A stretch of DNA of 64,000 nucleotides from a virus. Location: positions 62,001 through 126,000 of IMG/VR virus record IMGVR_UViG_3300020153_000001. One strand, written 5' to 3'. The notes beneath the pieces are model-generated. The model saw only the letters and a program-made list of their open reading frames with translations. It was not told the origin of the DNA and did no database searches. This document shows positions 1-7,395 of the stretch, in pieces. Made by a program: the position numbers and the translations under genes. Position 1 is the stretch's first letter. Every line of letters starts with the position of its first letter.

Positions 1-191
1 GCGCGCTTGTGATTAATAGGGCTTAAGATTTCTTCTTCTGGTTCCTTGTCTTTATATTCCACGTCTTTTAGCTCGATAGTCCAGTTACCCTGGCTATAAG
101 AAGGCGTGGAAATAAAAGAATTACGGACAGCGTCGAAGATACGCTGCCGTATCGTCTTAACATCGGCAATATCGATAAGCTCGCCAGTCAT
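1..191 (-). CDS. Hypothetical protein, N-terminal part (runs off window)
   Basis: An open frame begins with ATG at 191 (MTGELIDIADVKTIRQRIFD) and continues past the left edge, so only 63 residues are visible. The visible part is charged and ends in a Glu/Lys-rich stretch. It lies 3 bases below the stop of the membrane-protein gene to its right, so the two are probably co-transcribed. No family was recognised. Confidence 0.7.
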   Translation of the reverse strand, partial: MTGELIDIADVKTIRQRIFDAVRNSFISTPSYSQGNWTIELKDVEYKDKEPEEEILSPINHKR

Positions 192-194
192 TGT

Positions 195-1172
195 TTAAGA
201 GAGGAAGTGAATCGTACGCTTTTCGTTGGTGCGTTTTGGACCTTCTTTAGCAAGCCCGTAAGGTATGGCGGGACGACCTGCGCTTTGCTCGACGGTCTTA
301 TGCTGGAAGATCTGCTGGAATTCGTCAGGATCGATCTCAACAGGGTAAGGGGAACCAGACAGAATACTAAGCGCTTTCCCTACAGCAGCTTGCTCTGGGT
401 CAGGAGAATGCGGGCTGGCTTGCTCGAAGGCACGATATGTTAAAAGGGCCGCAACGACTCCTAAACCATATAGCCCATAGACAAACGCCGGCGGGACGGC
501 CGATATAATCTGCCATAATACGCCTGAAGAAGCCGTCTTTGTAAGCGTTACTCCCACTTCTGGCTTTGCGGGACTATCGTCCGTGCTCACTGCGGAGTCA
601 AACGGCTCTGGCATCTTAGCCTTAATTAGCCGTTTCAACGACGCAAGCATCCTCTTCTTGGCCGCCGCTACGTCTTCTGAGACCTCTGCTGTAAGCTTTG
701 AATTTGTAATAAGATCGCCTATCTTTCCTCCTACCCACGACCCAAGCCACACTAAGAGTCCCGTCATCGTAAAGCCTGCAACATGCCTTAGCGATTGTAT
801 GGGCATATAGCCAGAAACATACTCAATACCTTCCGCAGTAAGCGCAACGGGAAGGGGAAGGGTAACGGACTGTTGAGCCTGCTTAACTTCTTTAACCACA
901 CCTATCCACTCTTCCTTAGGGATGCCGCCATAAAAACGCTGCTGACGAACCTTCTCTATCGCAGACCGCACGGAATCGCGTAGCTTGTGGAGGCTAAATA
1001 CACTTCCTATCGCCGATATCGCCATTGAGCCTAGCAAGGCATACCACATGATTTCCGCGGCAGTAACGCTTTCGGGGGATAGGGCAGACATTGTTTGGGC
1101 GTTCTTAACGAATCTCTTGTCAATATAGTCAAAGAAATCTTCAAGGTCGCGTCGGGTGATCGTAACACTCAC
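195..1172 (-). CDS. Putative membrane protein
   Basis: A protein of about 325 residues with at least three hydrophobic segments: near residues 40-60 (WYALLGSMAISAIGSVF), near 130-150 (GLLVWLGSWVGGKIG) and near 230-260 (VYGLYGLGVVAALLTY). Basic and charged loops lie between them, so it is probably an integral membrane protein. I place the start at a GTG at 1172, just below a copy of the 20-bp palindrome. The in-frame ATGs at 1262 and 1226 would overlap the upstream gene and translate the palindrome. The ribosome site before the GTG is weak, so the start is uncertain. Family unknown. Confidence 0.7.
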   Translation of the reverse strand: MSVTITRRDLEDFFDYIDKRFVKNAQTMSALSPESVTAAEIMWYALLGSMAISAIGSVFSLHKLRDSVRSAIEKVRQQRFYGGIPKEEWIGVVKEVKQAQQSVTLPLPVALTAEGIEYVSGYMPIQSLRHVAGFTMTGLLVWLGSWVGGKIGDLITNSKLTAEVSEDVAAAKKRMLASLKRLIKAKMPEPFDSAVSTDDSPAKPEVGVTLTKTASSGVLWQIISAVPPAFVYGLYGLGVVAALLTYRAFEQASPHSPDPEQAAVGKALSILSGSPYPVEIDPDEFQQIFQHKTVEQSAGRPAIPYGLAKEGPKRTNEKRTIHFLS

Positions 1173-1184
1173 GAAACCGCTCTT

Positions 1185-1204
1185 TTTTGACTCCGGAGTC
1201 AAAA
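1185..1204. repeat. 20-bp palindrome, copy 1
   Basis: Perfect TTTTGACTCCGGAGTCAAAA lying just 3-prime of the 133-residue gene's stop and 12 bp before the proposed GTG start at 1172. Confidence 0.95.
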
Positions 1205-1206
1205 TT

Positions 1207-1608
1207 TTACGTAAAATGGGATGCATCTTTCGTAAGCTCCGAATAAAGTTGTGCCCATTCAAGATAAATGTGATAGTTTTTCCGTTCGTCGTCCCAGTGC
1301 CGCTCTACAAAGATCTGTCGGAACCAACCATTTGCAATCCTGTCTTGTACCCACTGGTACGCTTTACGATCATCTTCATTAGACAAATCAAAAAGATCGT
1401 GCCGCCAATCAGCGACAAGCGTCGTATACTCGTAAATCTCGTTCAGGTCAAGCTTAGGAAGTACGTTTGAAGACCTTAGACGTAGCGGTAGACCGAACGG
1501 CATGAACTGCCAGTAAAGATAGCCGTTATGCCGTTCGTCTTGCTCACCGGCGTACTTATAGATTGCCGCAGGACGCTGACCTGTAAACGTCTGCTGTAGA
1601 TTGGACAT
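1207..1608 (-). CDS. Hypothetical protein, 133 aa
   Basis: Starts MSNLQQTFTGQRPAAIYKYA and ends DASHFT. It is soluble, aromatic- and charge-rich (WRHDLFDL, ERHWDDERKNYH), with no signal peptide or membrane segment. No family was recognised. It sits between two genes with predicted membrane segments in a tight minus-strand run. The ribosome site is weak. Confidence 0.75.
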   Translation of the reverse strand: MSNLQQTFTGQRPAAIYKYAGEQDERHNGYLYWQFMPFGLPLRLRSSNVLPKLDLNEIYEYTTLVADWRHDLFDLSNEDDRKAYQWVQDRIANGWFRQIFVERHWDDERKNYHIYLEWAQLYSELTKDASHFT

Positions 1609-1639
1609 TGAAACATACTTTTTTATTTATTACCTGGCA

Positions 1640-2059
1640 TCAAGCTACCTCTTTTTTAGCCTTTTCCTCTTCGGCTTTTTGGGCCTCTGCATCGAATTCG
1701 TCTGCTAGTTCTTCGCAGACAGTCTTTATGGCTTCATCGCGCGCCCATTCGTCGGACGATCTAGCATGGCCTCTAGTCACCTGCTTATAGGCGCCAAATA
1801 GGCTATGCACCGTAACAAAACCAGCACCAAAGAGGGTAGGTAGAACCAACCAGGAGAGTGCTTTCTCTAATACCGAACCAGCAGTACCGGTGAGAAAGGA
1901 CAGGCCTTTGGTGGCTATTGTCCCAAATATGGATCCTCCTCCACCAGCGGCTGCTTTCTTTACGCGTTTCTTGGCTGCTGGTTTTCGATTTTGTTTGCTG
2001 GAATAAGCTCGTATCCGCTCACAAGGACTTTCTTTGCAGGTTCTTTTTTGAACTCCCAC
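1640..2059 (-). CDS. Hypothetical protein with basic N-terminus and hydrophobic centre
   Basis: About 139 residues from a GTG at 2059 preceded by GGAAGAG. The first 35 residues are very basic (PAAKKRVKKAAAGGGG). The middle holds a hydrophobic stretch (ALSWLVLPTLFGAGFVTV), and the C-terminus is an acidic/Lys-rich helix (DEFDAEAQKAEEEKAKKE). The first 100 bases overlap the end of the upstream gene in another frame. The true start may therefore be a non-standard codon near 1950, where a strong GGAGGAGG lies. Function unknown. Confidence 0.6.
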   Translation of the reverse strand: MGVQKRTCKESPCERIRAYSSKQNRKPAAKKRVKKAAAGGGGSIFGTIATKGLSFLTGTAGSVLEKALSWLVLPTLFGAGFVTVHSLFGAYKQVTRGHARSSDEWARDEAIKTVCEELADEFDAEAQKAEEEKAKKEVA

Positions 2060-2430
2060 TTCTGCTCTTCCTTTGCTCCAGGAGGAAGTATAAGCCTAGG
2101 CTTGCTGCTAAGGTACTGCTCGGACATAGCTCGGCTAGCACGCTTACGCATCTGCATGAGCTTATCGCGGTTTTCGTCCTGTCTTAGCGCAGTAAGGCAA
2201 GCCTCTCTAGCATTATCCAACAGCTGACGCGCTTCCATACGCTCATTTGGCCAATCTTCGTGCATCGTATATACCGCGACAGCACGTTTGTAGAACTCGA
2301 CAGGGTCGACGCTTGTAACGCACTGCCAAACATCGTTTTTGGCATCTGCGGCCTTTTCGGTATCGACGACCATAATACGACCACGCTCAGCCCAAAATTC
2401 AACCGTCTTATACTTATATACTTTACCCAT
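1960..2430 (-). CDS. Hypothetical protein, 156 aa
   Basis: The start at 2430 (MGKVYKYKTVEFWAERGRIM) is chosen because GGAGGAG precedes it and it overlaps the previous stop by 8 bases. The product is mostly helical and charged (REACLTALRQDENRDKLMQM), ending in a Lys-rich tail. There is no signal peptide. Family not recognised. It is co-transcribed with the acetyltransferase gene upstream. Confidence 0.75.
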   Translation of the reverse strand: MGKVYKYKTVEFWAERGRIMVVDTEKAADAKNDVWQCVTSVDPVEFYKRAVAVYTMHEDWPNERMEARQLLDNAREACLTALRQDENRDKLMQMRKRASRAMSEQYLSSKPRLILPPGAKEEQKWEFKKEPAKKVLVSGYELIPANKIENQQPRNA

Positions 2431-2980
2431 TACTCGACTCCTCCTCGTTAGAAGAGGGAATACGTCGGAAAAATAAAACCGTGTCTTCGTTTTTGTCAGG
2501 TCGACGGATAAGCCTGGACTCAAATCCAGACTTCTTAAAAAGCGCAAGCGCAGCCAGATTTCTTTCTCCTACTTTGGCGTATATACTATAACCTTTTGCG
2601 TGGGTCATAAGATCATTTAGCATTGCGCTTGCCAACCCTTGTCGACGGAACTGCTTGATAACGCCAATACGAAGTATTCGCACTCGCTTTCGTTTACTGT
2701 TAACAGAAAACACCATAAAACCCACAATAGGCGCCACGTCTTTTTCCACAAGGCATACAAGAAGCCATCTATGCTTTGCTAACGCACGACGCATAGGGTC
2801 GATAGGAGGTAACCGGCCAAAGCAGTCCTCATACACGTGAAGCACCCCTATAATGTCAGTGTGACTAAGAATAGGGCGCAGTATAAAATCTCCCTCTGAG
2901 AATATAGTATGTATCTGACCCAGCCTAACTGGCATGATAGCACCTACAAGTGCGGGAAGGCGTATGTTCTTGTCCGACAT
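2423..2980 (-). CDS. GNAT-family N-acetyltransferase
   Basis: About 185 residues. The acetyl-CoA binding core is visible as VRILRIGVIKQFRRQGLASAML, which contains the R-x-x-G-x-A pyrophosphate loop (RRQGLA). It is followed by YAKVGERNLAALALFKKSGF, the usual Asn/Phe end of GNAT motif B. The arrangement resembles RimI-like protein N-acetyltransferases, which transfer acetyl groups to amines. The substrate is unknown. The start at 2980 (MSDKN) has GGAG 8 bases upstream; an ATG six codons earlier is possible. It is the first gene of the leftward unit, facing away from the plus-strand genes. Confidence 0.85.
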   Translation of the reverse strand: MSDKNIRLPALVGAIMPVRLGQIHTIFSEGDFILRPILSHTDIIGVLHVYEDCFGRLPPIDPMRRALAKHRWLLVCLVEKDVAPIVGFMVFSVNSKRKRVRILRIGVIKQFRRQGLASAMLNDLMTHAKGYSIYAKVGERNLAALALFKKSGFESRLIRRPDKNEDTVLFFRRIPSSNEEESSNG

Positions 2981-3058
2981 CACAGACGCTCCGTACAATC
3001 CGGAAGTACAAAGAGCACGAAGGACAAAAAGAAAAATAAGGAAGGGTTTCTTTTGTTG

Positions 3059-3080
3059 AATACGAAAATATAATCGTATT
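3059..3080. promoter_or_regulatory. Operator-like inverted repeat in divergent intergenic region
   Basis: AATACGA and TCGTATT are separated by 8 A/T bases. On the plus strand the repeat is followed by TTGACC about 17 bases from TTAACA, a plausible promoter for the gene at 3156. The repeat lies between divergent units, as an operator would. Confidence 0.4.
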
Positions 3081-3155
3081 ATATTGACCGGTGTCTTTAT
3101 TTTAGTTTAACATATTGATAACTTATTTTCGATATTCGGAAGGAGAACGCTGACG

Positions 3156-3491
3156 ATGCCACGATCTGTACTGCTAACACCAGCAATACTAATCTCTATG
3201 ACAAAAAAAGAGCTTAAAAAATACGACGACGAGCTCGCAGATATCATCGACTATGCGCCAGGAGTAGCGTATACAAAATGCTTGACAACAGAAGACGCGC
3301 TGTCCGCAAATAAGTTTTGGCGAGACGTTATGACAAAGATAGGGAAAACGTGGGACGATGAGAAGCTTATTGAAATTGGACAAAAACTTGAGGCTGACGA
3401 GATTGTCGTTAAGTATTATAATGACAATGGTAACCCAACGCTAAGACGTATTAAGGTCCCTAATAAGAGGAGCTCGAAATGGCAAAGGTAG
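3156..3491 (+). CDS. Hypothetical protein, 111 aa
   Basis: Starts MPRSVLLTPAILISMTKKEL with GGAAGGAG about 11 bases upstream. The body is soluble and Lys/Asp-rich (KKYDDELADIID, GKTWDDEKLIEIGQK). An internal ATG at 3198 has no ribosome site. It overlaps the next gene by 13 bases, so the two are translationally linked. Function unknown. Confidence 0.75.
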   Translation: MPRSVLLTPAILISMTKKELKKYDDELADIIDYAPGVAYTKCLTTEDALSANKFWRDVMTKIGKTWDDEKLIEIGQKLEADEIVVKYYNDNGNPTLRRIKVPNKRSSKWQR

Positions 3492-3754
3492 TCTCTACGC
3501 GTGTTGAAAGCGGTAACATCATCGTGACCCTGGAGGCCGACAACCGGGAAGAGCTAGTCGATCCTTTCACTATGCGAATGGCGCTCGACGCGGCCAATAA
3601 GCTCGGTTTCCATAACTGCGCTATCGCTATGAACACAAAAGGCCCTTATCCCGTTGACGCCGAAACAGGCGAACCCCTCAGTATGCCTAAACCTAACGTT
3701 AAAGTGGCGTTTAGACGGGATATCAATTGCGTGTTTAACACGATGCCGTTCTAA
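3479..3754 (+). CDS. Hypothetical protein, 91 aa
   Basis: Starts MAKVVSTRVESGNIIVTLEA after a good AAGAGGAG site. It is probably a small mixed alpha/beta protein ending in CVFNTMPF. No recognisable domain. It is the second gene of a plus-strand pair and is followed by a palindrome copy. Confidence 0.75.
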   Translation: MAKVVSTRVESGNIIVTLEADNREELVDPFTMRMALDAANKLGFHNCAIAMNTKGPYPVDAETGEPLSMPKPNVKVAFRRDINCVFNTMPF

Positions 3755-3781
3755 AGCCGGTCAATCTGTCTTCTCCACGAT

Positions 3782-3801
3782 TTTTGACTCCGGAGTCAAA
3801 A
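3782..3801. repeat. 20-bp palindrome, copy 2
   Basis: Intergenic, about 88 bp before the glycosyltransferase start on the plus strand. Confidence 0.95.
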
Positions 3802-3888
3802 AATCTGTCTTCGATAGCTGATAGTCTGCCTACAGCGCGTCTAGTTTAATAGTCGAAAGTAATTTTTGCTTTATGTTGGAGTCGTGTT

Positions 3889-4968
3889 ATGGGGATCTAT
3901 CTCATCGGCTACCCCGGCGACGTTGGCGGAGCAAACGCAGAGTGCTGGCATACGGTTAAATTGTGGCGTAAATTTGGATTGGACGTAACCCTCATCCCCA
4001 CATGGGGGGGACCTCTTCCCGAATTCCGCAGCCGCTGCGACGAGATAGGATGCCGGACGCTCGTCATTAAGCAATCTGAGCTCTCTAATCTTGAGGAACT
4101 AAAAGGCGCCCCTGTAATCTCCTTCTGCAATAGCGAGTTTCTTAAAAACGCAGATACTATACGGCGCATGGGCTGCAAGATCATTTGGGTAGGGTGCATG
4201 TGCTGGCTGTTTAACGAAGAGAAACGGCACTACGCAAGAATGAACCGACCGTTTGACGCCTATATATTCCAGAGCCAGCATCAGTATAACACCTTACTAC
4301 CACAGCTCGAACGCTACGGCGTTAAAAAAGAAAGCTGCTTTCTTGTAAGGGCGGCATTTGCGCTCGATGAGTGGACCTTTAAACCACTCCCTCACAGGAA
4401 AGGCGAGCCATTCGTCGTGGGAAGGATAAGCCGACCTGCCCCAGACAAATTTCATACTTATACATGGAAGATATATGAGCGCATTATCCACCCTATTCAC
4501 GCAAGGATTATGGCGTGGAGCCCGGAAGTAGAAAAAAAGATAGGAAAGCCTCCACAATGGGCCACGGTACTAACCAGCCGGGCGGAGACAGCACAGGAAT
4601 TTTTCTCGCAATTGCATTGTATGATACAAGCAAGCGATCATGCTCAAGAGAACTGGCCCCGTTCCGGTCTTGAGGCTATGGCGGCAGGGGTGCCCATCGT
4701 TACGCACAACGCTTGGGGATGGAAGGAGATGATAATTCATGGCGTTACGGGATTTTTGGCGGACGATTTGGACGAAATGGCCTATTACGCTACTAAGCTA
4801 GCATACGAAGAGGAGCTTAGGCGGTTTATAGTAGAGTCTGCACGAAAAAAGCTTTATGAACTTACAGACGACAACACGATATGGCAAAGATGGAAAACCG
4901 CCTTTGAGTACGTCGATAAAACGTATGGGACGAAGATTTTGACTCCGGAGTCAAAATCTGCCATCTAG
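3889..4968 (+). CDS. GT4-like glycosyltransferase
   Basis: A 359-residue protein with a GT-B layout. Residues 1-120 form the N-terminal Rossmann-like half (YLIGYPGDVGGANAECW, then CNSEFLK). The C-terminal half carries the nucleotide-sugar signature ENWPRSGLEAMAAGVPIV followed by GVTGFLADD, typical of GT4 retaining transferases. It moves a sugar from a nucleotide donor to an unknown acceptor. It starts at ATG 3889 behind TTGGAG. The last residues (ILTPESKSAI) are the in-frame translation of a palindrome copy. A terminator follows at 5013. It is separate from the glycosyltransferase cluster at 13-20 kb. Confidence 0.85.
   Translation: MGIYLIGYPGDVGGANAECWHTVKLWRKFGLDVTLIPTWGGPLPEFRSRCDEIGCRTLVIKQSELSNLEELKGAPVISFCNSEFLKNADTIRRMGCKIIWVGCMCWLFNEEKRHYARMNRPFDAYIFQSQHQYNTLLPQLERYGVKKESCFLVRAAFALDEWTFKPLPHRKGEPFVVGRISRPAPDKFHTYTWKIYERIIHPIHARIMAWSPEVEKKIGKPPQWATVLTSRAETAQEFFSQLHCMIQASDHAQENWPRSGLEAMAAGVPIVTHNAWGWKEMIIHGVTGFLADDLDEMAYYATKLAYEEELRRFIVESARKKLYELTDDNTIWQRWKTAFEYVDKTYGTKILTPESKSAI
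4937..4956. repeat. 20-bp palindrome, copy 3
   Basis: Inside the last codons of the glycosyltransferase gene, adding a short ILTPESK tail. Confidence 0.95.
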
Positions 4969-5012
4969 TACGCTCTTTTTTAAAATCTAGCTAAAAAAAG
5001 AAAATATAGATT

Positions 5013-5036
5013 CGGGCTGTTGATCAGCCCTTTTTA
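5013..5036 (+). terminator. Rho-independent terminator after glycosyltransferase
   Basis: The stem GGGCTG/CAGCCC (5014-5019 with 5025-5030) is followed by TTTTT. The minus-strand side also has an extended T-tract ending TTTTTTTAGCTA. Confidence 0.75.
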
Positions 5037-5058
5037 TATCCCCTTAAACATAAGAGCT

Positions 5059-5250
5059 AAAAAAAGAGCACGCTCTGGCAGTGGGTTCGTCTAGGCGCCC
5101 CGGGCCGACGGGCGCCTCCCCCCGTATACTTCCGAAACGACTTCTTCGGATATTCCACCGCCAGCAGGCCCGGCTCTTTTTCCCCTCCCGCCTACTAGCC
5201 GCCGGGCTCGGCTGGCCCAACAGGGCCTTGGCGGGAAGAGCCCGTACATT
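5059..5250 (-). ncRNA. Structured RNA, copy 1 of a duplicated family
   Basis: A stretch of about 190 bases that closely resembles 6115-6322. Read on the minus strand, domain 1 has outer pairings GGGCTC/GAGCC and CCCGCC/GGCGGG enclosing hairpins GGCCC-TGTT-GGGCC and AGCCG/CGGCT. Domain 2 is closed by TGGCGGTGG/CCACTGCCA around hairpins CCGAA/TTCGG and AGGCGCC/GGCGCCT. Many paired positions differ between the copies while pairing is kept: GGCCC/GGGCC here is GGTCC/GGACC there. The unit runs from a cassette promoter to a GAGC-GT-GCTC hairpin with T7. A peptide frame exists through it but does not look coding. Function unknown. Confidence 0.75.
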
Positions 5251-5284
5251 CATGTTTAATTGCCGTGTTATTGTCAAATCTTTA
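5251..5284 (-). promoter_or_regulatory. Cassette promoter element (structured RNA copy 1)
   Basis: On the minus strand, GCTAAAG, then TTGACA, then CGGCAATTAA. The inferred start is an A at 5250, 12 bases after the C of GGC. Confidence 0.55.
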
Positions 5285-5330
5285 GCTTATATTGCATGGG
5301 CTAAAAAAAGCAAACCCCGTCATGGAAGAA

Positions 5331-5350
5331 TTTTGACTCCGGAGTCAAAA
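5331..5350. repeat. 20-bp palindrome, copy 4
   Basis: Intergenic, between structured RNA copy 1 and the terminator of the 209-residue gene. Confidence 0.95.
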
Positions 5351-5374
5351 CTTGCCGTTTGAGTTTTTAATAGA

Positions 5375-5440
5375 TAAAAAAAGAGAGCGCAGCCAGCAGG
5401 GGAACTAGACAGCTCGCCCTGCTGGCTGCTTATTTTTTAT
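5375..5440 (-). terminator. Strong bidirectional terminator
   Basis: The 13-bp stem GCAGCCAGCAGGG (5389-5401) pairs with 5417-5429. A-runs on the left and T-runs on the right allow termination in both directions. The minus-strand tail reads CTCTCTTTTTTTATCTA. Confidence 0.85.
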
Positions 5441-6066
5441 TTATAAACGACAATGTCTATTTCGTATTTACCCCCGTGATACCCTGGGGAATACCGGACG
5501 CCGGCAACGTGGGCTCGGTCGCCCGGTTGTTCAACTACTGGCGAATGCCATCCATCCTTTCCGGGGGCGACCTTAACGGTCTCACCCCAGGATGTCTTTA
5601 ATACCTTCGGTAGCCGCCAGTAGCCCTCGGCCATCTGGCGGCATGTGGGGTGAGCAAGCACTAGTGTTAGTGTCTCGTGATGCCGCTCCCCCGCTCTGCT
5701 GAGGAAATCCTCGTTCTTGTCGAGCCTTTCCCCCGTCCTGGGGTACTCGGCTCGAATAATCTCTTTTGTCAGGTCGACGGGTAATTGAAGCTCCCCGGCC
5801 AACTCTTCCCACGTAAGGGCCTCCTGCCCAAACGTCCCGTGCATTGGGCTCAGTAATTCTATTGGACGGGTTCCGTCCTCGAGCCCGATCTCGTATTCCG
5901 TCCACGACCATTTCCCGCAGGGGTGGTGTTCTCTTTTCAAAACAACGCACCACCCCGGGATATCTTTACCTTCAAATTTTCGGGCCTCGCGGCCCTTGAT
6001 AAGGTATAGACGCGGATACCGCCCGCCATGTTCCCTGCCGTCAGTCCACTGGAAAACGCTAATCAT
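5437..6066 (-). CDS. Hypothetical accessory protein, 209 aa
   Basis: The start at 6066 (MISVFQWTDGREHGG) follows GAGGAG. The longer frame upstream runs through the structured RNA and is not credible. The protein is soluble, Trp-, Gly- and charge-rich (GWCVVLKREHHPCGKWSW, PGYHGGKYEIDIVV), with no recognised family. It looks GC-richer than the virion genes. It has its own promoter region, a structured RNA leader (copy 2) and its own terminator, and so forms a self-contained unit. Confidence 0.75.
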   Translation of the reverse strand: MISVFQWTDGREHGGRYPRLYLIKGREARKFEGKDIPGWCVVLKREHHPCGKWSWTEYEIGLEDGTRPIELLSPMHGTFGQEALTWEELAGELQLPVDLTKEIIRAEYPRTGERLDKNEDFLSRAGERHHETLTLVLAHPTCRQMAEGYWRLPKVLKTSWGETVKVAPGKDGWHSPVVEQPGDRAHVAGVRYSPGYHGGKYEIDIVVYK

Positions 6067-6114
6067 GTTTTTATCTCCTCTTAAAAAAAAGGACTTGAAA
6101 CTTGCCGAAAATCT

Positions 6115-6322
6115 AAAAAAAGAGCTTTTTGAGGTGGTAGGTTCAACGGCGCCCCGGGCCACGGGCGCCTCCGCCGTATTTACCTTTTCCCCCGAAGGGG
6201 ATGCACTTCTCTCTCTTCGGATATTCTCCACCCCAACGGCCCGGCTCTTTTTTCCCCTCCCGCCTACTAGCCGCCGGGCTCGGCTGGTCCTTTGGACCTT
6301 GGCGGGAGGGAGCCCGTCCATT
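6115..6322 (-). ncRNA. Structured RNA, copy 2, also leader of the 209-aa gene
   Basis: Paralogue of 5059-5250. Shared blocks include CCCCTCCCGCCTACTAGCCG (plus-strand reading) and TCTTCGGATATTC. Hairpin a is GGTCC-AAA-GGACC and domain 2 closes with GGGGTGG/CCACCTC, both compensated relative to copy 1. The domain-2 hairpin is CCCCTTCGGGGG. It ends in AAAAAGCTCTTTTTTTAG about 50 bases before the start of the gene at 6066. It could be an independent RNA or a leader that controls read-through. Confidence 0.75.
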
Positions 6323-6358
6323 CATGTTTAATTGCCGTGTTATTGCCAAATCTTTAGC
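6323..6358 (-). promoter_or_regulatory. Cassette promoter element (structured RNA copy 2)
   Basis: On the minus strand, GGCTAAAG, TTGGCA, six bases, then CGGCAATTAA. Nearly identical to the element at 5251. Inferred start is an A at 6322. Confidence 0.6.
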
Positions 6359-6366
6359 CAACAATT

Positions 6367-6699
6367 AGACCTACCCTTTCCTCCCCCCTTTTTTCTATAG
6401 GCTGGTAGAATAGATAGAAATAATGAGCGAGAGAGATAGAGAAAGAGAGGAGAGAGCTAGATAAAAAATTGGGAGGAAAAGAGTGGTAGTTGCCCTTATT
6501 ATGGTTTGGTTGGTTTCTCTTTTTTTAAGAACGGAACAAAGAGAAAGTTAGATTAACTCGTTATTTTCTTATATAAGAAAAAAAGAGAGAGAAGGAAAAA
6601 TAATAAAAGCAAAGAAAAAAATCTCTAAAAAATAGAGAGGCGGCAGGTAAAAAAAAGTAAAAAAAGTCTTTTTTTCCTTATCTATGGGAAGGAAAGTAG
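6367..6699. other. Gene-free, purine-rich AT tract
   Basis: About 330 bases without a credible gene. The plus strand is dominated by runs of A and G (GAGCGAGAGAGATAGAGAAA). It contains small hairpins TTCTTATATAAGAA and CTCTAAAAAATAGAG. No terminator or cassette promoter is visible inside it. Confidence 0.6.
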
Positions 6700-6737
6700 C
6701 TAAAGAGAGAGCGGCCCCCGCCTCGGGGGCGGGGGCC
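6700..6737 (-). terminator. GC-rich terminator of the small lipoprotein gene
   Basis: The stem GGCCCCCGCC/GGCGGGGGCC (6713-6722 with 6728-6737) directly abuts the stop codon. The minus-strand tail is GCTCTCTCTTTAGCTA. Confidence 0.8.
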
Positions 6738-6932
6738 TCATTTTACTATAACCGGGTCCCCCTTCCGGGGGACCACGACGACTCCCCCGGACGAGGTGAC
6801 GACGACGATGTCATCACCCCGCCGGACGACGGCGACCGTCCCGGGGAGCGACTCAATCTGGGAAGGGGGCGCAGAACACCCCCCTCCCCCCATCGCGGCT
6901 AGGATGATTAAAGCAATGAACGCCCTTTTCAT
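6738..6932 (-). CDS. Small predicted lipoprotein, 64 aa
   Basis: Starts MKRAFIALIILAAMGGGGCS: a basic n-region, a hydrophobic helix and a lipobox-like GGGC at residue 19. It should therefore be exported, cleaved and lipidated at the Cys. The mature part is about 45 residues rich in Val and Gly (VVRRGDDIVVVTSSGGVVVV). It follows AAAGGAGG and has its own promoter element and terminator. Phage lipoproteins of this size often act in superinfection exclusion. That role is inference here. Confidence 0.75.
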   Translation of the reverse strand: MKRAFIALIILAAMGGGGCSAPPSQIESLPGTVAVVRRGDDIVVVTSSGGVVVVPRKGDPVIVK

Positions 6933-6972
6933 CTTTTTATTCCTCCTTTTATAAAAGGAACTTTTTCCGACC

Positions 6973-6992
6973 CACATATAAATGCCAATTTT
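6973..6992 (-). promoter_or_regulatory. Cassette promoter element (small lipoprotein)
   Basis: The minus strand reads TTGGCATTTATATG, with inferred start at 6972. The upstream TTGRCA part is missing. The leader holds GGAA-AAAG-TTCC, then CCTTTTATAAAAGG, which can pair with the ribosome site. Confidence 0.4.
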
Positions 6993-7129
6993 TAATGCAT
7001 TATTCGGGAATCTTTCCTCCTTCCCTAATACGCGCCTTGTAGCAAGGAGCTTTTCCCTAGCCGCTACGTCATTCTTATAAATAAGGAAGAATATAAAAAG
7101 CGGCAAGTTTTGGGGATAAGAAGACCTTT

Positions 7130-7149
7130 TTTTGACTCCGGAGTCAAAA
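7130..7149. repeat. 20-bp palindrome, copy 5
   Basis: Intergenic, between the lipoprotein unit and the tRNA-Thr pair. Confidence 0.95.
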
Positions 7150-7325
7150 AAATAAAGAGGAGGGGTGAAAAGGAGTTATGAATACAATAAACATCCTCTA
7201 TAATTGAGGGAAGAAGTTTTAAAAATAAAAAAATAGAAGTGGAGCTTATAAACCGTTTTGTAGGCGTTTAATCTTAAAAAAGAGCCATCTCCATAAGATG
7301 AATGACGCGGCAAGGCGCCGATTAA

Positions 7326-7393
7326 GCCGGTCTCCGACGGCGGAAACGGCGGCTTGTACCCGCCGAAGCGGGGTTCGACTCCCCGGACCGGCT
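7326..7393 (+). tRNA. tRNA-Thr (TGT) with minimal D arm
   Basis: The 7-bp acceptor GCCGGTC/GACCGGC is followed by T as discriminator and no encoded CCA. The anticodon arm is GGCGG-CTTGTAC-CCGCC (anticodon TGT). The T arm is CGGGG-TTCGACT-CCCCG. The D arm shrinks to CCG-ACGG-CGG, a 3-bp stem with a 4-base loop, so the usual loop GG is doubtful. Total length is 68 bases. Confidence 0.75.
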
Positions 7394-7395
7394 GT

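Noticed and set aside
6066-6321. Long N-terminal extension of the 209-residue protein
   Set aside because: The extension would translate structured RNA copy 2, is full of Arg/Gly/Pro, and the ATG at 6066 has GAGGAG upstream.
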